A stretch of 56,261 nucleotides of DNA from Sinomicrobium pectinilyticum (GCF_003725735.1 NZ_RJTM01000091.1:1-56261), one strand, 5' to 3'. Shown: positions 16,768 through 25,462, numbered from the stretch's first letter. Notes: generated by a model not told the origin, from the sequence alone. Numbers and translations: made by a program.

Positions 16768-17979
16768 TCATTCTAATAATTCGTATTTAAATTGCGGATA
16801 TCCGCGGTGCCCGAAAGCATTCATAAATGCGGTAAACTGTAATTTGTAATAGTTTCCGGAAGCATCTTTTACGACAAAGTACCTGTCATTCCTTACCTGT
16901 GCTGTTCCACCTCCAAAACCCGGGGTTTGTCTCCAGTCACTGCCAATAACAGCCCTGTCGTTGTATTTCAGTTCGGACTCTTTTACATCTGCCCTGGTAA
17001 ATTCATCGAAAGAAGGTGCTCCGGTCTCAACGGTTTCCCCATCCGTGGTCTCCGCTGTAAATACGGTATATAATCCTACATTACCCAGAGTGTTGTGTAA
17101 AGCATAGTCTGAATAAGCCGCCCCTGCTACCAATCCTCCCATATTCCCGTAATAGGAATACACACTGGTAAAATTGATGTCCCAGTCTTCTTTTGGAGGC
17201 TCTACAGCTACCTCGGCCCCGTTTACTATGCTAAAAGCTTTTATATTATAACTGTCGTCTTTAGTAATAACCACTTCTTCATGGGTAGTAGCATCCAGTT
17301 CTGCATATTGCAGGGTGTAACTACTTCCGTCGGTCAGTATGCGGATCTTGTAGAAACCTCTATGATCTCCTGTAGTTAATATATCTCCGGGATCTGGTGT
17401 CCCCGCAGGGATCTCACTTCCTGCAGAAACGATATATACTTTATTGTTCGACTCCGTTGTAGAAACCTCTGCAATTGTTGTTCCGCTCAACGCTCCTTCT
17501 TTACTATCCGTAAAAATGATCCCGTTGTCCAGGTCCCCGTACATATAATAACTCAAAGGCAGACCTGCTTTCAATTCTTCAACCCCTGCAACGGACACAT
17601 CTGCTAACTGGAACTGTGCATTCAGGCCTTTTAAGGCGAGAGGTGTTTCAAAAACCGTACTGCTGTTCACTTCATCTATATCGGTAAATTCCGAAAGTTC
17701 TGCAGCCGTTACCAGGATGGCGGCATTGAGGAACACCCTGTTTTGCGAACCGGAATAAAAGCCCAGCTCCCAGGTATCTCTTTTTACTACCGTGGTTTCG
17801 GAAGTACTCAGGTCTATGTACACCTGGTTGGGCTGGTTAGGCCCCCCGGACTCCACATCAATAGTCGCGGATTCCACCACAGGTATTTCGGGTGTTGTTC
17901 CCGGACTGTCATCATCGCTGCTACAGCCGGCGATCAATAAACCCGTAACAAGGATTTGTGAAATAAAAAATCGTTTCAT
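16768..17979 (-). CDS. HmuY-family haem-binding lipoprotein
   Basis: The product is 403 residues from MKRFFISQ (17979). The lipobox LIAGC is followed by an acidic/serine linker (SSDDDSPGTTPEIP). The body resembles HmuY: VYIDLSTSETTVVKRDTWELGFYSG, then paired beta-rich halves, with a late DWDINFTSVYSYYGNMGG segment and a closing FFVVKDASGNYYKLQFTAF-like stretch. HmuY lipoproteins capture haem at the cell surface and pass it to a TonB receptor, which is encoded immediately upstream (8-bp gap). The open frame above 17979 overlaps that receptor gene and is not used. Length is longer than the P. gingivalis type, which is usual in Flavobacteria. Confidence 0.85.
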   Translation of the reverse strand: MKRFFISQILVTGLLIAGCSSDDDSPGTTPEIPVVESATIDVESGGPNQPNQVYIDLSTSETTVVKRDTWELGFYSGSQNRVFLNAAILVTAAELSEFTDIDEVNSSTVFETPLALKGLNAQFQLADVSVAGVEELKAGLPLSYYMYGDLDNGIIFTDSKEGALSGTTIAEVSTTESNNKVYIVSAGSEIPAGTPDPGDILTTGDHRGFYKIRILTDGSSYTLQYAELDATTHEEVVITKDDSYNIKAFSIVNGAEVAVEPPKEDWDINFTSVYSYYGNMGGLVAGAAYSDYALHNTLGNVGLYTVFTAETTDGETVETGAPSFDEFTRADVKESELKYNDRAVIGSDWRQTPGFGGGTAQVRNDRYFVVKDASGNYYKLQFTAFMNAFGHRGYPQFKYELLE

Positions 17980-17986
17980 ATTTAGG

Positions 17987-20143
17987 TCAGAATTTAAAAT
18001 TAAACAAAAGTTTGAGGTAAAAAGACCTTCCGTACCCCAGCAGGATATTGCCGGGAGGAGCACCATGTGCGGACCCTGCCATTGCGGTGGTATTTACACT
18101 AACCACATCGAGCAGGTTTCTCGCCCCCGCGGTGAGTTCCAGTTGCTTGTTGAAAAAGTTCCTGCGCACACTGGCGTCCAGCCAGGTAAAGGCATCCTGT
18201 TTTCCCTTGACATATACGGCATCACCGGAGTCGTTTGTTTGCTGCACGTACTGCTGCTCTTTACCGTTGTATTTTAACTGGGCAAAAAACGTAGTCTGTA
18301 TGGAAGGAACCGTATAACTCAGCGATGCATTTGCGGTAAATGTAAACAGGTAATCGTCCTGCGCATTATTCTCCCCTCCCAGTTCCTGAGATACTCCGAT
18401 GTAACTCAGCCCCAGCCCGGCACGCATATTTTTATAATACAACATATTTTCCAGGGAAGCCCCCAAAATCCGGTGCTTGTCCAGATTCATATAGCGGAAA
18501 CTGCCTGCGGAATTATCGCCGCTGACCAATGCCAGGTTTATCTTGTCTTTGATATCATAATAAAATCCTTTAAAACCATTGACAAGCTTAACTTTCTTCA
18601 GATCGGACTTTTTCTCTGCGGAAAGTAATACCGATATACCGTCTTCCGGCTTCAGGTCGGTATTTCCCTGCACATCGTGGTTCGCGTCCACGAAGTAATA
18701 GAACAGCTGACTGAAAGTAGGCGTCTTGTAAGCAGAGCCGAAAACACCCTTCAATTCTATATCGTCCTCTGGTTTGAAAGCTGCGGTAAGTCCCCATATC
18801 CAATGATTGTCGTACATGGAGCTGTTATTGAGGCGGAGCCCGGGATACAGGGAGAACCGGTCTGTGAAATTAAGGTCTGCCGAAGCGAAAACATCGTAAT
18901 TCTCCAGCCTGTTCTCTACGATATCTGCAGAATATCCGCTTGCGGTTACATCATATCCTTTTTGATTGGTAAATTCGTACCCGACAGCCAGGTCGAAAAA
19001 GTCCGATCGGGAAAAAATGCGGCTCAGGGTTCCTTTGGAAAACAGTAAGTCGCTGGATTGATCGGTAATATCAAGGGTTACTTCTTCTTTCCTTTTTTCT
19101 CCTATGTTATAGATGTATGCCATATTATTGCGTTCCTGTTTCTGAAATGAAAGGGAAAGCGTATAATTCATCGATTTCAGTTTCCCGTCTGCGTAAAACT
19201 GGTGTAAAAAACGGGACGAACTGTACCTGGTATCATTGGCAGTAATCCTGTAATTATTGTTTTCTATCCTGGCATTGACGGCGTGGTTGTATATATCCAG
19301 GGTCTCATCGAGATAGCCGAATTTATAATAGAAACTAAAATCCGGGGCCGTATAATTAAGACTTCCCGTAAGATTTATTTGCTCTTTGGGGTTCCATTCG
19401 TGCCCCCTCAGCCCGTCATTGATGACGCTGTTCCCCTGTACTTTAAAGTAGTCTTTACCGCGATAGTCATTAAAAAATCCCTGGAAATCATTCCGGTTAA
19501 ACCCGGCGGTAACATATAGTCTGTTCGTCAGGTTATGCCCGATATTCAGGGTCTGAATGTGCCTCCCCTTGCGGGACCAGTCGTATTCCCCTCCTACCGT
19601 TTCTTCCTGAACAGCGGTTTGTATCTTCCATTTTCCCTCTATTCCCCTTTTGGTGATAATATTAATAACACCCGCTACGGCATTATCCCCGTACAGGACA
19701 CCCATTGCCCCTTCCACGATTTCTATACGTTCCACATCATCCAGGTTGATCTGGGTTATGTCTATGTTGCTTCCGTACCCGTTATCACTTACCAGCGGAA
19801 TATTATCTACCAGTATTTTCACATAATCCCCGCTAAGCCCGAACATCCTCACGGTAGACCTTCCGGACTGCGCATCGGGAATTACATTAATATTCAAGTA
19901 GTAGTGAAGTACATCGGCCAGGTTATTGCCGGCAACCTTGTCTATGGTTTGGCGGTCTATCTGGCTTACGGGGAATAATTTCCCCGGAATGTTCCTTCTC
20001 TTAAACTGGTCTGTTACAATAACCTCTCGGAGTTCGGTCAGCTTTGCGGAAGTAGTATCCGGTTGCGATTGTGCCCGGGCCGAAAACGGTATGGGTATCA
20101 CGAAGAAAAACAGTAATATGTATTGACGTAAATGTGTAATCAT
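17987..20143 (-). CDS. TonB-dependent haem receptor (HmuR-like)
   Basis: This 718-residue outer-membrane receptor has a signal peptide ending near residue 24 (FSARA-Q), a TonB box (LREVIVTDQF, about 36-46), a plug (NNLADVLHYYLNINV, DNIPLVSDNGYG, IVEGAMGVLYGDNAVAGVINIITKRG) and a barrel ending in LLFNFKF. Pairing with the HmuY lipoprotein gene 8 bp downstream points to haem or haemoprotein iron uptake. The DoxX-like gene lies 40 bp upstream in the same operon. Two Fur-like sites lie before that gene. Confidence 0.9.
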   Translation of the reverse strand: MITHLRQYILLFFFVIPIPFSARAQSQPDTTSAKLTELREVIVTDQFKRRNIPGKLFPVSQIDRQTIDKVAGNNLADVLHYYLNINVIPDAQSGRSTVRMFGLSGDYVKILVDNIPLVSDNGYGSNIDITQINLDDVERIEIVEGAMGVLYGDNAVAGVINIITKRGIEGKWKIQTAVQEETVGGEYDWSRKGRHIQTLNIGHNLTNRLYVTAGFNRNDFQGFFNDYRGKDYFKVQGNSVINDGLRGHEWNPKEQINLTGSLNYTAPDFSFYYKFGYLDETLDIYNHAVNARIENNNYRITANDTRYSSSRFLHQFYADGKLKSMNYTLSLSFQKQERNNMAYIYNIGEKRKEEVTLDITDQSSDLLFSKGTLSRIFSRSDFFDLAVGYEFTNQKGYDVTASGYSADIVENRLENYDVFASADLNFTDRFSLYPGLRLNNSSMYDNHWIWGLTAAFKPEDDIELKGVFGSAYKTPTFSQLFYYFVDANHDVQGNTDLKPEDGISVLLSAEKKSDLKKVKLVNGFKGFYYDIKDKINLALVSGDNSAGSFRYMNLDKHRILGASLENMLYYKNMRAGLGLSYIGVSQELGGENNAQDDYLFTFTANASLSYTVPSIQTTFFAQLKYNGKEQQYVQQTNDSGDAVYVKGKQDAFTWLDASVRRNFFNKQLELTAGARNLLDVVSVNTTAMAGSAHGAPPGNILLGYGRSFYLKLLFNFKF

Positions 20144-20182
20144 TATCCTTTTACAGTAAATCCTATTATCCCTTTCTCTTTA

Positions 20183-20629
20183 TCACCATATTTTATCCAT
20201 CACAATTTGTTTCCATTTCGGATAGGCCGCTACGATCAGCCAGATATTTATAGCAAGCAGTCCCAGGGTCTGTAATAGCTCCCGTATTTGATCCGGCTCC
20301 AGGAAAAGGTGAAAAAAGAATATATTGAGGGTCACAGGCAAGGCAATTACAGCCCCCAGAATACCAAATACCTGGCTGAGCAGCAATATCCCGGCGAGAA
20401 ATTCCACCACTCCCAGAAAGGGCCAGAAATACCCGGTTTGTTTCATCCCGAAAATATAATTCCGGATCTTCAGCACCTTAATATCCGAAGTAAGGTCTTC
20501 CCCGTTCCGGACCTGTTCTATCATTTGGGTAGGCTCCGGAACGGGCCTGGAGAACTTTGCTATTCCGCCATATGCCAGCATTCCTCCCAGTATCAACCGA
20601 AGCACAATATGGATGATCTTTACGGCCAT
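20183..20629 (-). CDS. DoxX-like membrane protein in the haem-uptake operon
   Basis: The 148-residue protein has four hydrophobic helices: about 5-22, 66-86, 88-108 and 118-136. The opening (IIHIVLRLILGGMLAYGGIAKF) and the central PFLGVVEFLAGILLLSQVFG match DoxX-type proteins. DoxX-like proteins are membrane proteins of mixed or unknown function. As first gene of the haem operon it may affect uptake or redox state at the membrane (inference). Its start is 11 bp from a Fur-like box. Confidence 0.72.
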   Translation of the reverse strand: MAVKIIHIVLRLILGGMLAYGGIAKFSRPVPEPTQMIEQVRNGEDLTSDIKVLKIRNYIFGMKQTGYFWPFLGVVEFLAGILLLSQVFGILGAVIALPVTLNIFFFHLFLEPDQIRELLQTLGLLAINIWLIVAAYPKWKQIVMDKIW

Positions 20630-20637
20630 TATCTTTT

Positions 20638-20656
20638 ATTTAGAATGATTATCAAT
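20638..20656 (+). promoter_or_regulatory. Fur-like box 1
   Basis: ATTTAGAATGATTATCAAT contains TTAGAATGATTATCA (20640-20654), which matches 12 of 14 fixed positions of the 7-1-7 Fur consensus TGATAATnATTATCA. It lies just downstream of the haem-operon promoter, where a bound repressor would block transcription. Confidence 0.5.
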
Positions 20657-20666
20657 AATTTTGAGG

Positions 20667-20692
20667 CAAATATATAATTTATTTTTATTCAA
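20667..20692 (-). promoter_or_regulatory. Promoter of the DoxX/HmuR/HmuY operon
   Basis: On the minus strand TATATTTG (20667-20674) is a perfect TAnnTTTG box. A TTG lies at 20690-20692, with a short spacer of 15 bp. The two Fur-like boxes flank the -7 element. Confidence 0.5.
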
Positions 20693-20699
20693 TCTAAAT
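20681..20699 (-). promoter_or_regulatory. Fur-like box 2
   Basis: Read on the minus strand, ATTTAGATTGAATAAAAAT matches box 1 at 15 of 19 positions, in the opposite orientation. It overlaps the -33 region of the haem operon and lies about 10 bp before the -7 box of DUF6607. Confidence 0.4.
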
Positions 20700-20707
20700 A
20701 AAATTAC

Positions 20708-20715
20708 TAAATTTG
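20708..20715 (+). promoter_or_regulatory. -7 box (TAAATTTG) of the DUF6607 gene
   Basis: TAAATTTG fits TAnnTTTG and lies 67 bp before the start at 20783, divergent from the haem promoter. No good TTG is seen at the expected distance. Confidence 0.4.
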
Positions 20716-20782
20716 TCCACAGATCACCGGATGATTTCCGGATAACAAGTCATCTGTAATATTTTAAACTAAACCACAAATT

Positions 20783-21697
20783 ATGATGAAAAACGCCGTT
20801 TTGCTTCAGGCACTATTAGCATTCGGAGTCATTATCTCTAGCCATGCACAGACCGCAAAGAAAAAAGATATCCGATCTATCAAAGATATGTGCGGATGCT
20901 ATGAAATAACCTTTAATTTCGCCGAGACTTTTGCCCCGGACAAGGACTACGAATTTCACGATCGTTATAAAGCGGGAGCCCTGGAATGGGTAACCCCGGT
21001 AGAAGAAGACAACAATAAGATTGTTCTGCAGCATCTTCTTATTGTAAATGACACTATGATCATCAAACACTGGCGGCAGGACTGGCTTTATGAAAATACC
21101 GACCTGTATACCTTCTATAAAGACAACCAGTGGAATTATACAAAACTGGACCCTGCCGATGTAAAAGGCCAGTGGACACAGAAAGTATACCAGGTAGATG
21201 ACAGTCCCCGTTACGAAGGTTCGGCAACGTGGGTCCATGTGGACGGTAAGGATTACTGGGAAAATACCACGGATGCGCCCCTGCCCCGGAGGGAACACAC
21301 CAAGAGGAACGATTATAATGTAACCAGGCGGACCAACCGCCAGGAAATTACCGGCTACGGCTGGCTGCACGAACAGGATAACGATAAGGTGATAAGGGAT
21401 GATAACGGCGAAGATACCGTCCTTGCACAGGAAAAAGGTATGAATTACTACAGAAAAGTAGCAGATTCCAAATGCGAACCTGCCCGAAAATGGTGGAAAG
21501 AAAACCAGGATTACTGGGCCAGAGTCCGCGCAGAATGGGATGAGATTTTCGCAAGGAAAACCACTTTAAAACTGCTCCCCAAAGCCAATGACAAAAGATT
21601 ATACGAAGTATTGTTTGACATGGACACCAATGCTTCTGCCCAGGATATTAAAAATGCAATAGTGCCCTTTATTGCCCCCGATAATTATCGGGATTAG
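20783..21697 (+). CDS. DUF6607 family secreted protein
   Basis: The 304-residue product has a signal peptide (AFGVIISSHA-Q, to about 23) and then IKDMCGCYEITFNFAETFAPDKDYEFHDRYKAGALEW, typical of DUF6607, followed by an aromatic-rich body (HWRQDWLYENTDLYTFYKDNQWNY). Start codons at 20783 and 20786 are tandem. The family is often found next to haem/iron uptake genes in Flavobacteria and here is divergent from HmuY/HmuR across a region with Fur-like sites, so a role in haem or iron handling is likely (inference). The last residues, PDNYRD, are encoded by a 16-bp palindrome. Confidence 0.82.
   Translation: MMKNAVLLQALLAFGVIISSHAQTAKKKDIRSIKDMCGCYEITFNFAETFAPDKDYEFHDRYKAGALEWVTPVEEDNNKIVLQHLLIVNDTMIIKHWRQDWLYENTDLYTFYKDNQWNYTKLDPADVKGQWTQKVYQVDDSPRYEGSATWVHVDGKDYWENTTDAPLPRREHTKRNDYNVTRRTNRQEITGYGWLHEQDNDKVIRDDNGEDTVLAQEKGMNYYRKVADSKCEPARKWWKENQDYWARVRAEWDEIFARKTTLKLLPKANDKRLYEVLFDMDTNASAQDIKNAIVPFIAPDNYRD
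21677..21692. repeat. Palindrome copy 3, inside the 3' end of DUF6607
   Basis: CCCGATAATTATCGGG is a perfect 16-bp palindrome identical to the core at 5538-5553. It encodes the residues PDNYR just before the stop codon. The element may have been inserted at the gene end and become coding. Confidence 0.65.
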
Positions 21698-21719
21698 TTT
21701 TCATCTATGGTTAACTATG

Positions 21720-21752
21720 AACCGTCTTGTCCCAAGCAAGGCGGTTTTTTTA
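21720..21752 (+). terminator. Rho-independent terminator of DUF6607
   Basis: AACCGTCTTG (21720-21729) and CAAGGCGGTT (21737-21746) pair over 10 positions with one G-T pair and are followed by a seven-base T-run. It lies 23 bp after the stop. Confidence 0.85.
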
Positions 21753-21872
21753 GTTTGGAGTTGATGAAGGGCTATATAACTCCGGGAATGTCCGAAACTA
21801 AAAAATTAATACCTCCTCAACCAGATACGCTCCACACTTCGCGCTTCATGCTCCGTACTTCCCACTTCATCC

Positions 21873-23654
21873 TCACATCCTTTCCGGCACATCGATACCC
21901 AACATACGCAGACCGGACGCTATCACTTCCCCCACTTTCTTGGAAAGTAAGACCCGGAATGCTTTACGGCTCTCTTCTTCTGCTCCCAGTATGGAAACAT
22001 TCTGATAAAAAGAATTAAATTCCCTCACGAGGTCATAGGTATAATTGGCAATCACCGCCGGGCTGTAATTTCCCGCCGCACTACTAATGATCTCCGGAAA
22101 GGCTTCGAGCAGTTTCAGTAATTCCTTTTCCTTCTCATGCAGTACAATTTCTCCTGTCTCCCGGTTCAGGTCCGTATCTTCCGCCTTTCGTAATATGGAT
22201 TGTATCCTCGCATAGGTATACTGTATGAACGGCCCTGTATTTCCCGCAAAATCCACAGACTCTTCAGGATTGAAAAGTATCCGCTTTTTAGGGTCTACTT
22301 TCAGAATATAGTACTTCAAGGCCCCGAGACCGATTATCCGGTACAATTCCTTTTTTTCTTCTTTCGAATAACCGTCCAGTTTACCAAGCTCCCTGGATAT
22401 TTCTTCGGCGGTATCTGTCATTTCCACAATAAGATCATCGGCATCCACTACCGTCCCTTCCCTGCTCTTCATTTTTCCGCTGGGCAGGTCTACCATGCCA
22501 TAACTCAAATGGTACAGGCGCTGTGCCCAGTCATAGCCAAGTTTCTGCAATATAAGGAAGAGCACCTTAAAGTGATAATCCTGCTCATTTCCCACCGTAT
22601 ATACCATACCACCGATATCCGGGTAATCTTTTACCCGCTGGATTGCCGTACCGATATCCTGGGTCATGTACACAGCGGTACCATCTGCCCGCAATACGAT
22701 CTTCTCGTCCAGGCCTTCATCAGTGAGGTCTATCCATACGCTTCCGTCCTCCTTTCTGTAAAATACACCCCGCGCCAGGCCGTCTTCCACGACATCTTTA
22801 CCTAAAAGGTAGGTATTGCTTTCGTAATAGTAAGAATCAAAATCTACGCCCAGATTCTTATAGGTAATCTCAAATCCGTCATATACCCATTGGTTCATGG
22901 TCTTCCACAAACTGACCACTTCTTCGTCTCCTGCTTCCCACTTCCTGAGCATTTCCTGGGCCTCCAGCAAAAGGGGTGCTTTTTTGGCCGCCTCTTCCCT
23001 GTTCACACCTTCGGAAACAAGGGTTTCTATTTCCTTTTTATATTCCTTATCGAAAATCACATAATAATTTCCCACCAGTTTATCTCCCTTCAGCCCGGTA
23101 GATTCGGGGGTAGCACCATTTCCAAACTTCTTCCAGGCCAGCATGGACTTACAGATATGTATCCCCCTGTCATTGATTATCTGAGTTTTATATACTTTCT
23201 TCCCGGCTGCCTTGAGTATCTCCGCTACCGAATATCCGAGCAGGTTGTTCCGTATATGACCCAGGTGCAGAGGTTTGTTGGTATTGGGAGAAGAATATTC
23301 CACCAAAACGGCTTTCCCTTCCGGATCGGGGGTGACGTACCCGTAATTCTCCCGGTCTTTGATCTCCCGAAAGAAATCCAGGTAGTACCTGTCGCTTATC
23401 ACCAGGTTCAAAAAACCTTTAACCACATTAAAGCGGGCTACTTCTTCTACATTTTCCTCCAGGAATGTCCCGATCTGTTCCCCGATAGCCTGCGGATTCC
23501 CCTTGACCTGGCGGAGCATAGGGAAAACAACTACAGTTATATCTCCTTCAAAATCCTTCCGGGTAGGCTGTAGTTCTACCGTTGTAATTTCGGTATCAAA
23601 TATCTTTTTTACGGCTTCTTTTACTCTGGTAATGATAAGGTCTTGTATATCCAT
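21873..23654 (-). CDS. argS: Arginine--tRNA ligase
   Basis: This 593-residue class I synthetase charges tRNA-Arg. The N-terminal additional domain (about 1-110) precedes the catalytic core with SSPNTNKPLHLGHIRNN, the HIGH-type motif (HLGH). The late GKMKSREGTVVDADDL stretch stands in for the KMSKS loop, as in other Arg enzymes of this type. The C-terminal anticodon-binding DALR domain (about 470-593) includes QYTYARIQSILRKA and ends in GIDVPERM. No truncation is seen. A TATCTTTG box lies upstream at 23684-23691. Confidence 0.97.
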   Translation of the reverse strand: MDIQDLIITRVKEAVKKIFDTEITTVELQPTRKDFEGDITVVVFPMLRQVKGNPQAIGEQIGTFLEENVEEVARFNVVKGFLNLVISDRYYLDFFREIKDRENYGYVTPDPEGKAVLVEYSSPNTNKPLHLGHIRNNLLGYSVAEILKAAGKKVYKTQIINDRGIHICKSMLAWKKFGNGATPESTGLKGDKLVGNYYVIFDKEYKKEIETLVSEGVNREEAAKKAPLLLEAQEMLRKWEAGDEEVVSLWKTMNQWVYDGFEITYKNLGVDFDSYYYESNTYLLGKDVVEDGLARGVFYRKEDGSVWIDLTDEGLDEKIVLRADGTAVYMTQDIGTAIQRVKDYPDIGGMVYTVGNEQDYHFKVLFLILQKLGYDWAQRLYHLSYGMVDLPSGKMKSREGTVVDADDLIVEMTDTAEEISRELGKLDGYSKEEKKELYRIIGLGALKYYILKVDPKKRILFNPEESVDFAGNTGPFIQYTYARIQSILRKAEDTDLNRETGEIVLHEKEKELLKLLEAFPEIISSAAGNYSPAVIANYTYDLVREFNSFYQNVSILGAEEESRKAFRVLLSKKVGEVIASGLRMLGIDVPERM

Positions 23655-23683
23655 CTACATATTTTTTGTCCTGTACAGGCGTG

Positions 23684-23691
23684 CAAAGATA
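23684..23691 (-). promoter_or_regulatory. -7 box (TATCTTTG) of argS
   Basis: The minus-strand TATCTTTG fits TAnnTTTG and lies 29 bp before the argS start. No TTG is seen at the usual distance; instead a run of GTGAGAR heptamers begins about 20 bp upstream. Confidence 0.45.
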
Positions 23692-23710
23692 AAAAGACTT
23701 TGGCTTTTTC

Positions 23711-23755
23711 GGGTGAGAGAGGGTGAGAAAGTGAGAGCGGGTGAGAAGGTGAAAG
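23711..23755. repeat. Degenerate GTGAGAR heptamer repeat upstream of argS
   Basis: GTGAGAG, GTGAGAA, GTGAGAG, GTGAGAA and GTGAAAG occur in close succession on the plus strand (TTCTCAC or CTCTCAC on the argS strand). The units are separated by one to three bases. This resembles the 7-bp tandem repeats upstream of rplC and rpmJ. Confidence 0.55.
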
Positions 23756-23910
23756 AAGATGTGGAACAGGTAATAGGCTCATATGGACCGGGAGATACCT
23801 CTTATACGATGACATTATACCACAACAAATAAAAATCCCGTCTGAATCCCGCCTCTCACCTGTCATCCTCTCATATCCAAAAAAATAGTATCTTTATAAA
23901 AAAAATTCCC

Positions 23911-24339
23911 ATGCTTCTTTACGCTTCTTGTAATGACACCAAAAACAAGAAAAAAATCGAAAAGGCAGTAGGCAAACCCTGTACTATTGCAGACAGAGTA
24001 AAGATCGGGGGAGTCCACTCCCCGAAGATGGATATTGTATCGTCTTCCGTACAACTTCACAACCTGCTTATCTTAAACAAGGCGATCAGCACATCGTGTA
24101 CCATAGAGCTGAGACCAGGGGGAATTATTCTGCGGTTTTACGCTATCCTGGACAAGTACCTCCTCGTGATTCCCTATCACAAGCTTTCCATTCACAAGAT
24201 CAATACCAATATTTACGCTATCCACAAAGATGATTATCATGTAAAAATAGATGTCAGAAGTGAAGAGGGGCGCGATTTTATCAAAAAAATCCTCAAATCC
24301 AAATCGGATAGTTATCCGACTTTTGTCGATGATCTCTAA
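23911..24339 (+). CDS. Conserved hypothetical protein
   Basis: The 142-residue product has no signal peptide or membrane helix. It is basic at the N-terminus (CNDTKNKKKIEKAVGKPC) and mixed alpha/beta later (ILRFYAILDKYLLVIPYHKLSIHK), ending with EEGRDFIKKIL. I recognise it only as a type of uncharacterised flavobacterial protein. A near-consensus box TATCTTTA lies 22 bp before the ATG, and a terminator at 24508-24543 follows. It is flanked by argS (divergent) and cysH (convergent). Confidence 0.65.
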   Translation: MLLYASCNDTKNKKKIEKAVGKPCTIADRVKIGGVHSPKMDIVSSSVQLHNLLILNKAISTSCTIELRPGGIILRFYAILDKYLLVIPYHKLSIHKINTNIYAIHKDDYHVKIDVRSEEGRDFIKKILKSKSDSYPTFVDDL

Positions 24340-24507
24340 GAAACGGAGAGCCTGTTTACCACTCCTGTCATTTTTGTTACTCTTGTTTATCTTCAAACCA
24401 GGCTTTGAAACAACATGCCCGGGGACCTTTCCCGGAAATTAATAACCAGGTATAAATATCCGCTGCGCTATGCCGTATCTTCCGGGAAATTCAAAATCAG
24501 AGGAAAC

Positions 24508-24543
24508 AAAAAGCCCGGGAATACAAGACCCCCGGGCTTTTTT
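24508..24543. terminator. Bidirectional terminator (hypothetical gene / cysH)
   Basis: AAAAGCCCGGG and CCCGGGCTTTT form an 11-bp stem (about 24509-24541) with an 11-base loop, A-rich on the left and T-rich on the right. It suits termination from both converging genes. Confidence 0.8.
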
Positions 24544-24572
24544 ATATTAAGATTAACTTATTATGGCTTCTT

Positions 24573-25208
24573 TTATACCGCCTGCTTTTGTGCGGGTATA
24601 TGCAATCCGCACTCCCTGTTCTCCAGAACTTTGGTAGGGTCATAATACTTGAATTCGTTTTCCAGGTTGTTTTCTTCCAGGTATTCATCCAGTTGCTCGT
24701 CCGACCAGTAAAAGAAAGGGGAAACTTTTATTACCCCGTCATTTCCCAGGGTAACAATGTCCAGCGAATCCCGGAATGCTGTCTGCCCTTTTCTGAGATT
24801 GGTAAACCATACATCCGGCTGGTGCTCTTCCATTGCTCTCCGGAAAGGCTCCAGTTTTACCTGTTCCGTAAACTCTTTATGCAAAGGAGAATCTATATCG
24901 GGTATCCCCATCACCGCATCGCGATGTGCTGCTGTTTGTTTAGGAACAAATAAATGAATCCGCAGGTCCAGTTTTTCTATAAGTCTTTCTGCGTGTTTAT
25001 AAGTCTGCGGAGTATTGTACCCCGTATCGCACCAAATCACGGGGATATCGTTTTTCACTATGGTGGTGGCGTGCAGAATCGCCGCTTCATATGGCCTGAA
25101 ATTAGTGGTTACCACAGGACGGTTTGCAGTTTCCAGCGCCCATTCCACGATCTCTTCGGGAGATTTGTCTTTCAGATATCCGTTTATCTTTTTTAAGTCC
25201 ATGATCAT
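24573..25208 (-). CDS. cysH: Phosphoadenylylsulfate (PAPS-type) reductase
   Basis: This 211-residue cytoplasmic enzyme reduces adenylylated sulfate to sulfite in assimilatory sulfate reduction. The PP-loop-type fold is visible (VVTTNFRPYEAAILH, IPVIWCDTGYNTPQTY), and the C-terminal ECGLH motif carries the catalytic cysteine. The paired cysteines of an iron-sulfur APS reductase are absent, so PAPS is the likelier substrate. The P-loop serine region reads TNFRP, somewhat altered. The ATG at 25208 overlaps the stop of the DUF2061 gene (ATGA); an alternative ATG is at 25202. Confidence 0.92.
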   Translation of the reverse strand: MIMDLKKINGYLKDKSPEEIVEWALETANRPVVTTNFRPYEAAILHATTIVKNDIPVIWCDTGYNTPQTYKHAERLIEKLDLRIHLFVPKQTAAHRDAVMGIPDIDSPLHKEFTEQVKLEPFRRAMEEHQPDVWFTNLRKGQTAFRDSLDIVTLGNDGVIKVSPFFYWSDEQLDEYLEENNLENEFKYYDPTKVLENRECGLHIPAQKQAV

Positions 25209-25444
25209 TTGTTTTTTGTGATTCGCAACCAGGCTCTTTCATGCAAATAATAGAGTACCATTTTGGAAACGACTTCTATACTCCCGATTCCCAGAGCGAT
25301 CTTAATATCTCCGGTAAGGATATAGGAAATAACCATAGTATCTATTGTTCCGACCAGACGCCATGAAACAGCCTTTAAAACAGACACCCTGTGACTGTCC
25401 GATGCCGGTTTTAATTTCTGTGTTTTTAGCAAATCGAGTATCAT
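25205..25444 (-). CDS. DUF2061 membrane protein
   Basis: The product is 79 residues from ATG 25444 (MILDLLKTQ). The family signature is visible in SVLKAVSWRLVGTIDTMVISYILTGDIKIALGIGSIEVVSKMVLYYLHERAW, with two membrane helices. DUF2061 genes often neighbour cysteine and sulfate assimilation genes; here it is translationally coupled to cysH through an ATGA overlap. The longer frame to 25465 is rejected because a promoter -7 box sits at 25463-25470. Confidence 0.85.
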   Translation of the reverse strand: MILDLLKTQKLKPASDSHRVSVLKAVSWRLVGTIDTMVISYILTGDIKIALGIGSIEVVSKMVLYYLHERAWLRITKNK

Positions 25445-25462
25445 AATAACGGTAATAGGATA

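Noticed and set aside
21707-22018. 103-residue plus-strand frame after DUF6607
   Set aside because: It begins inside the DUF6607 terminator and runs antisense into argS.
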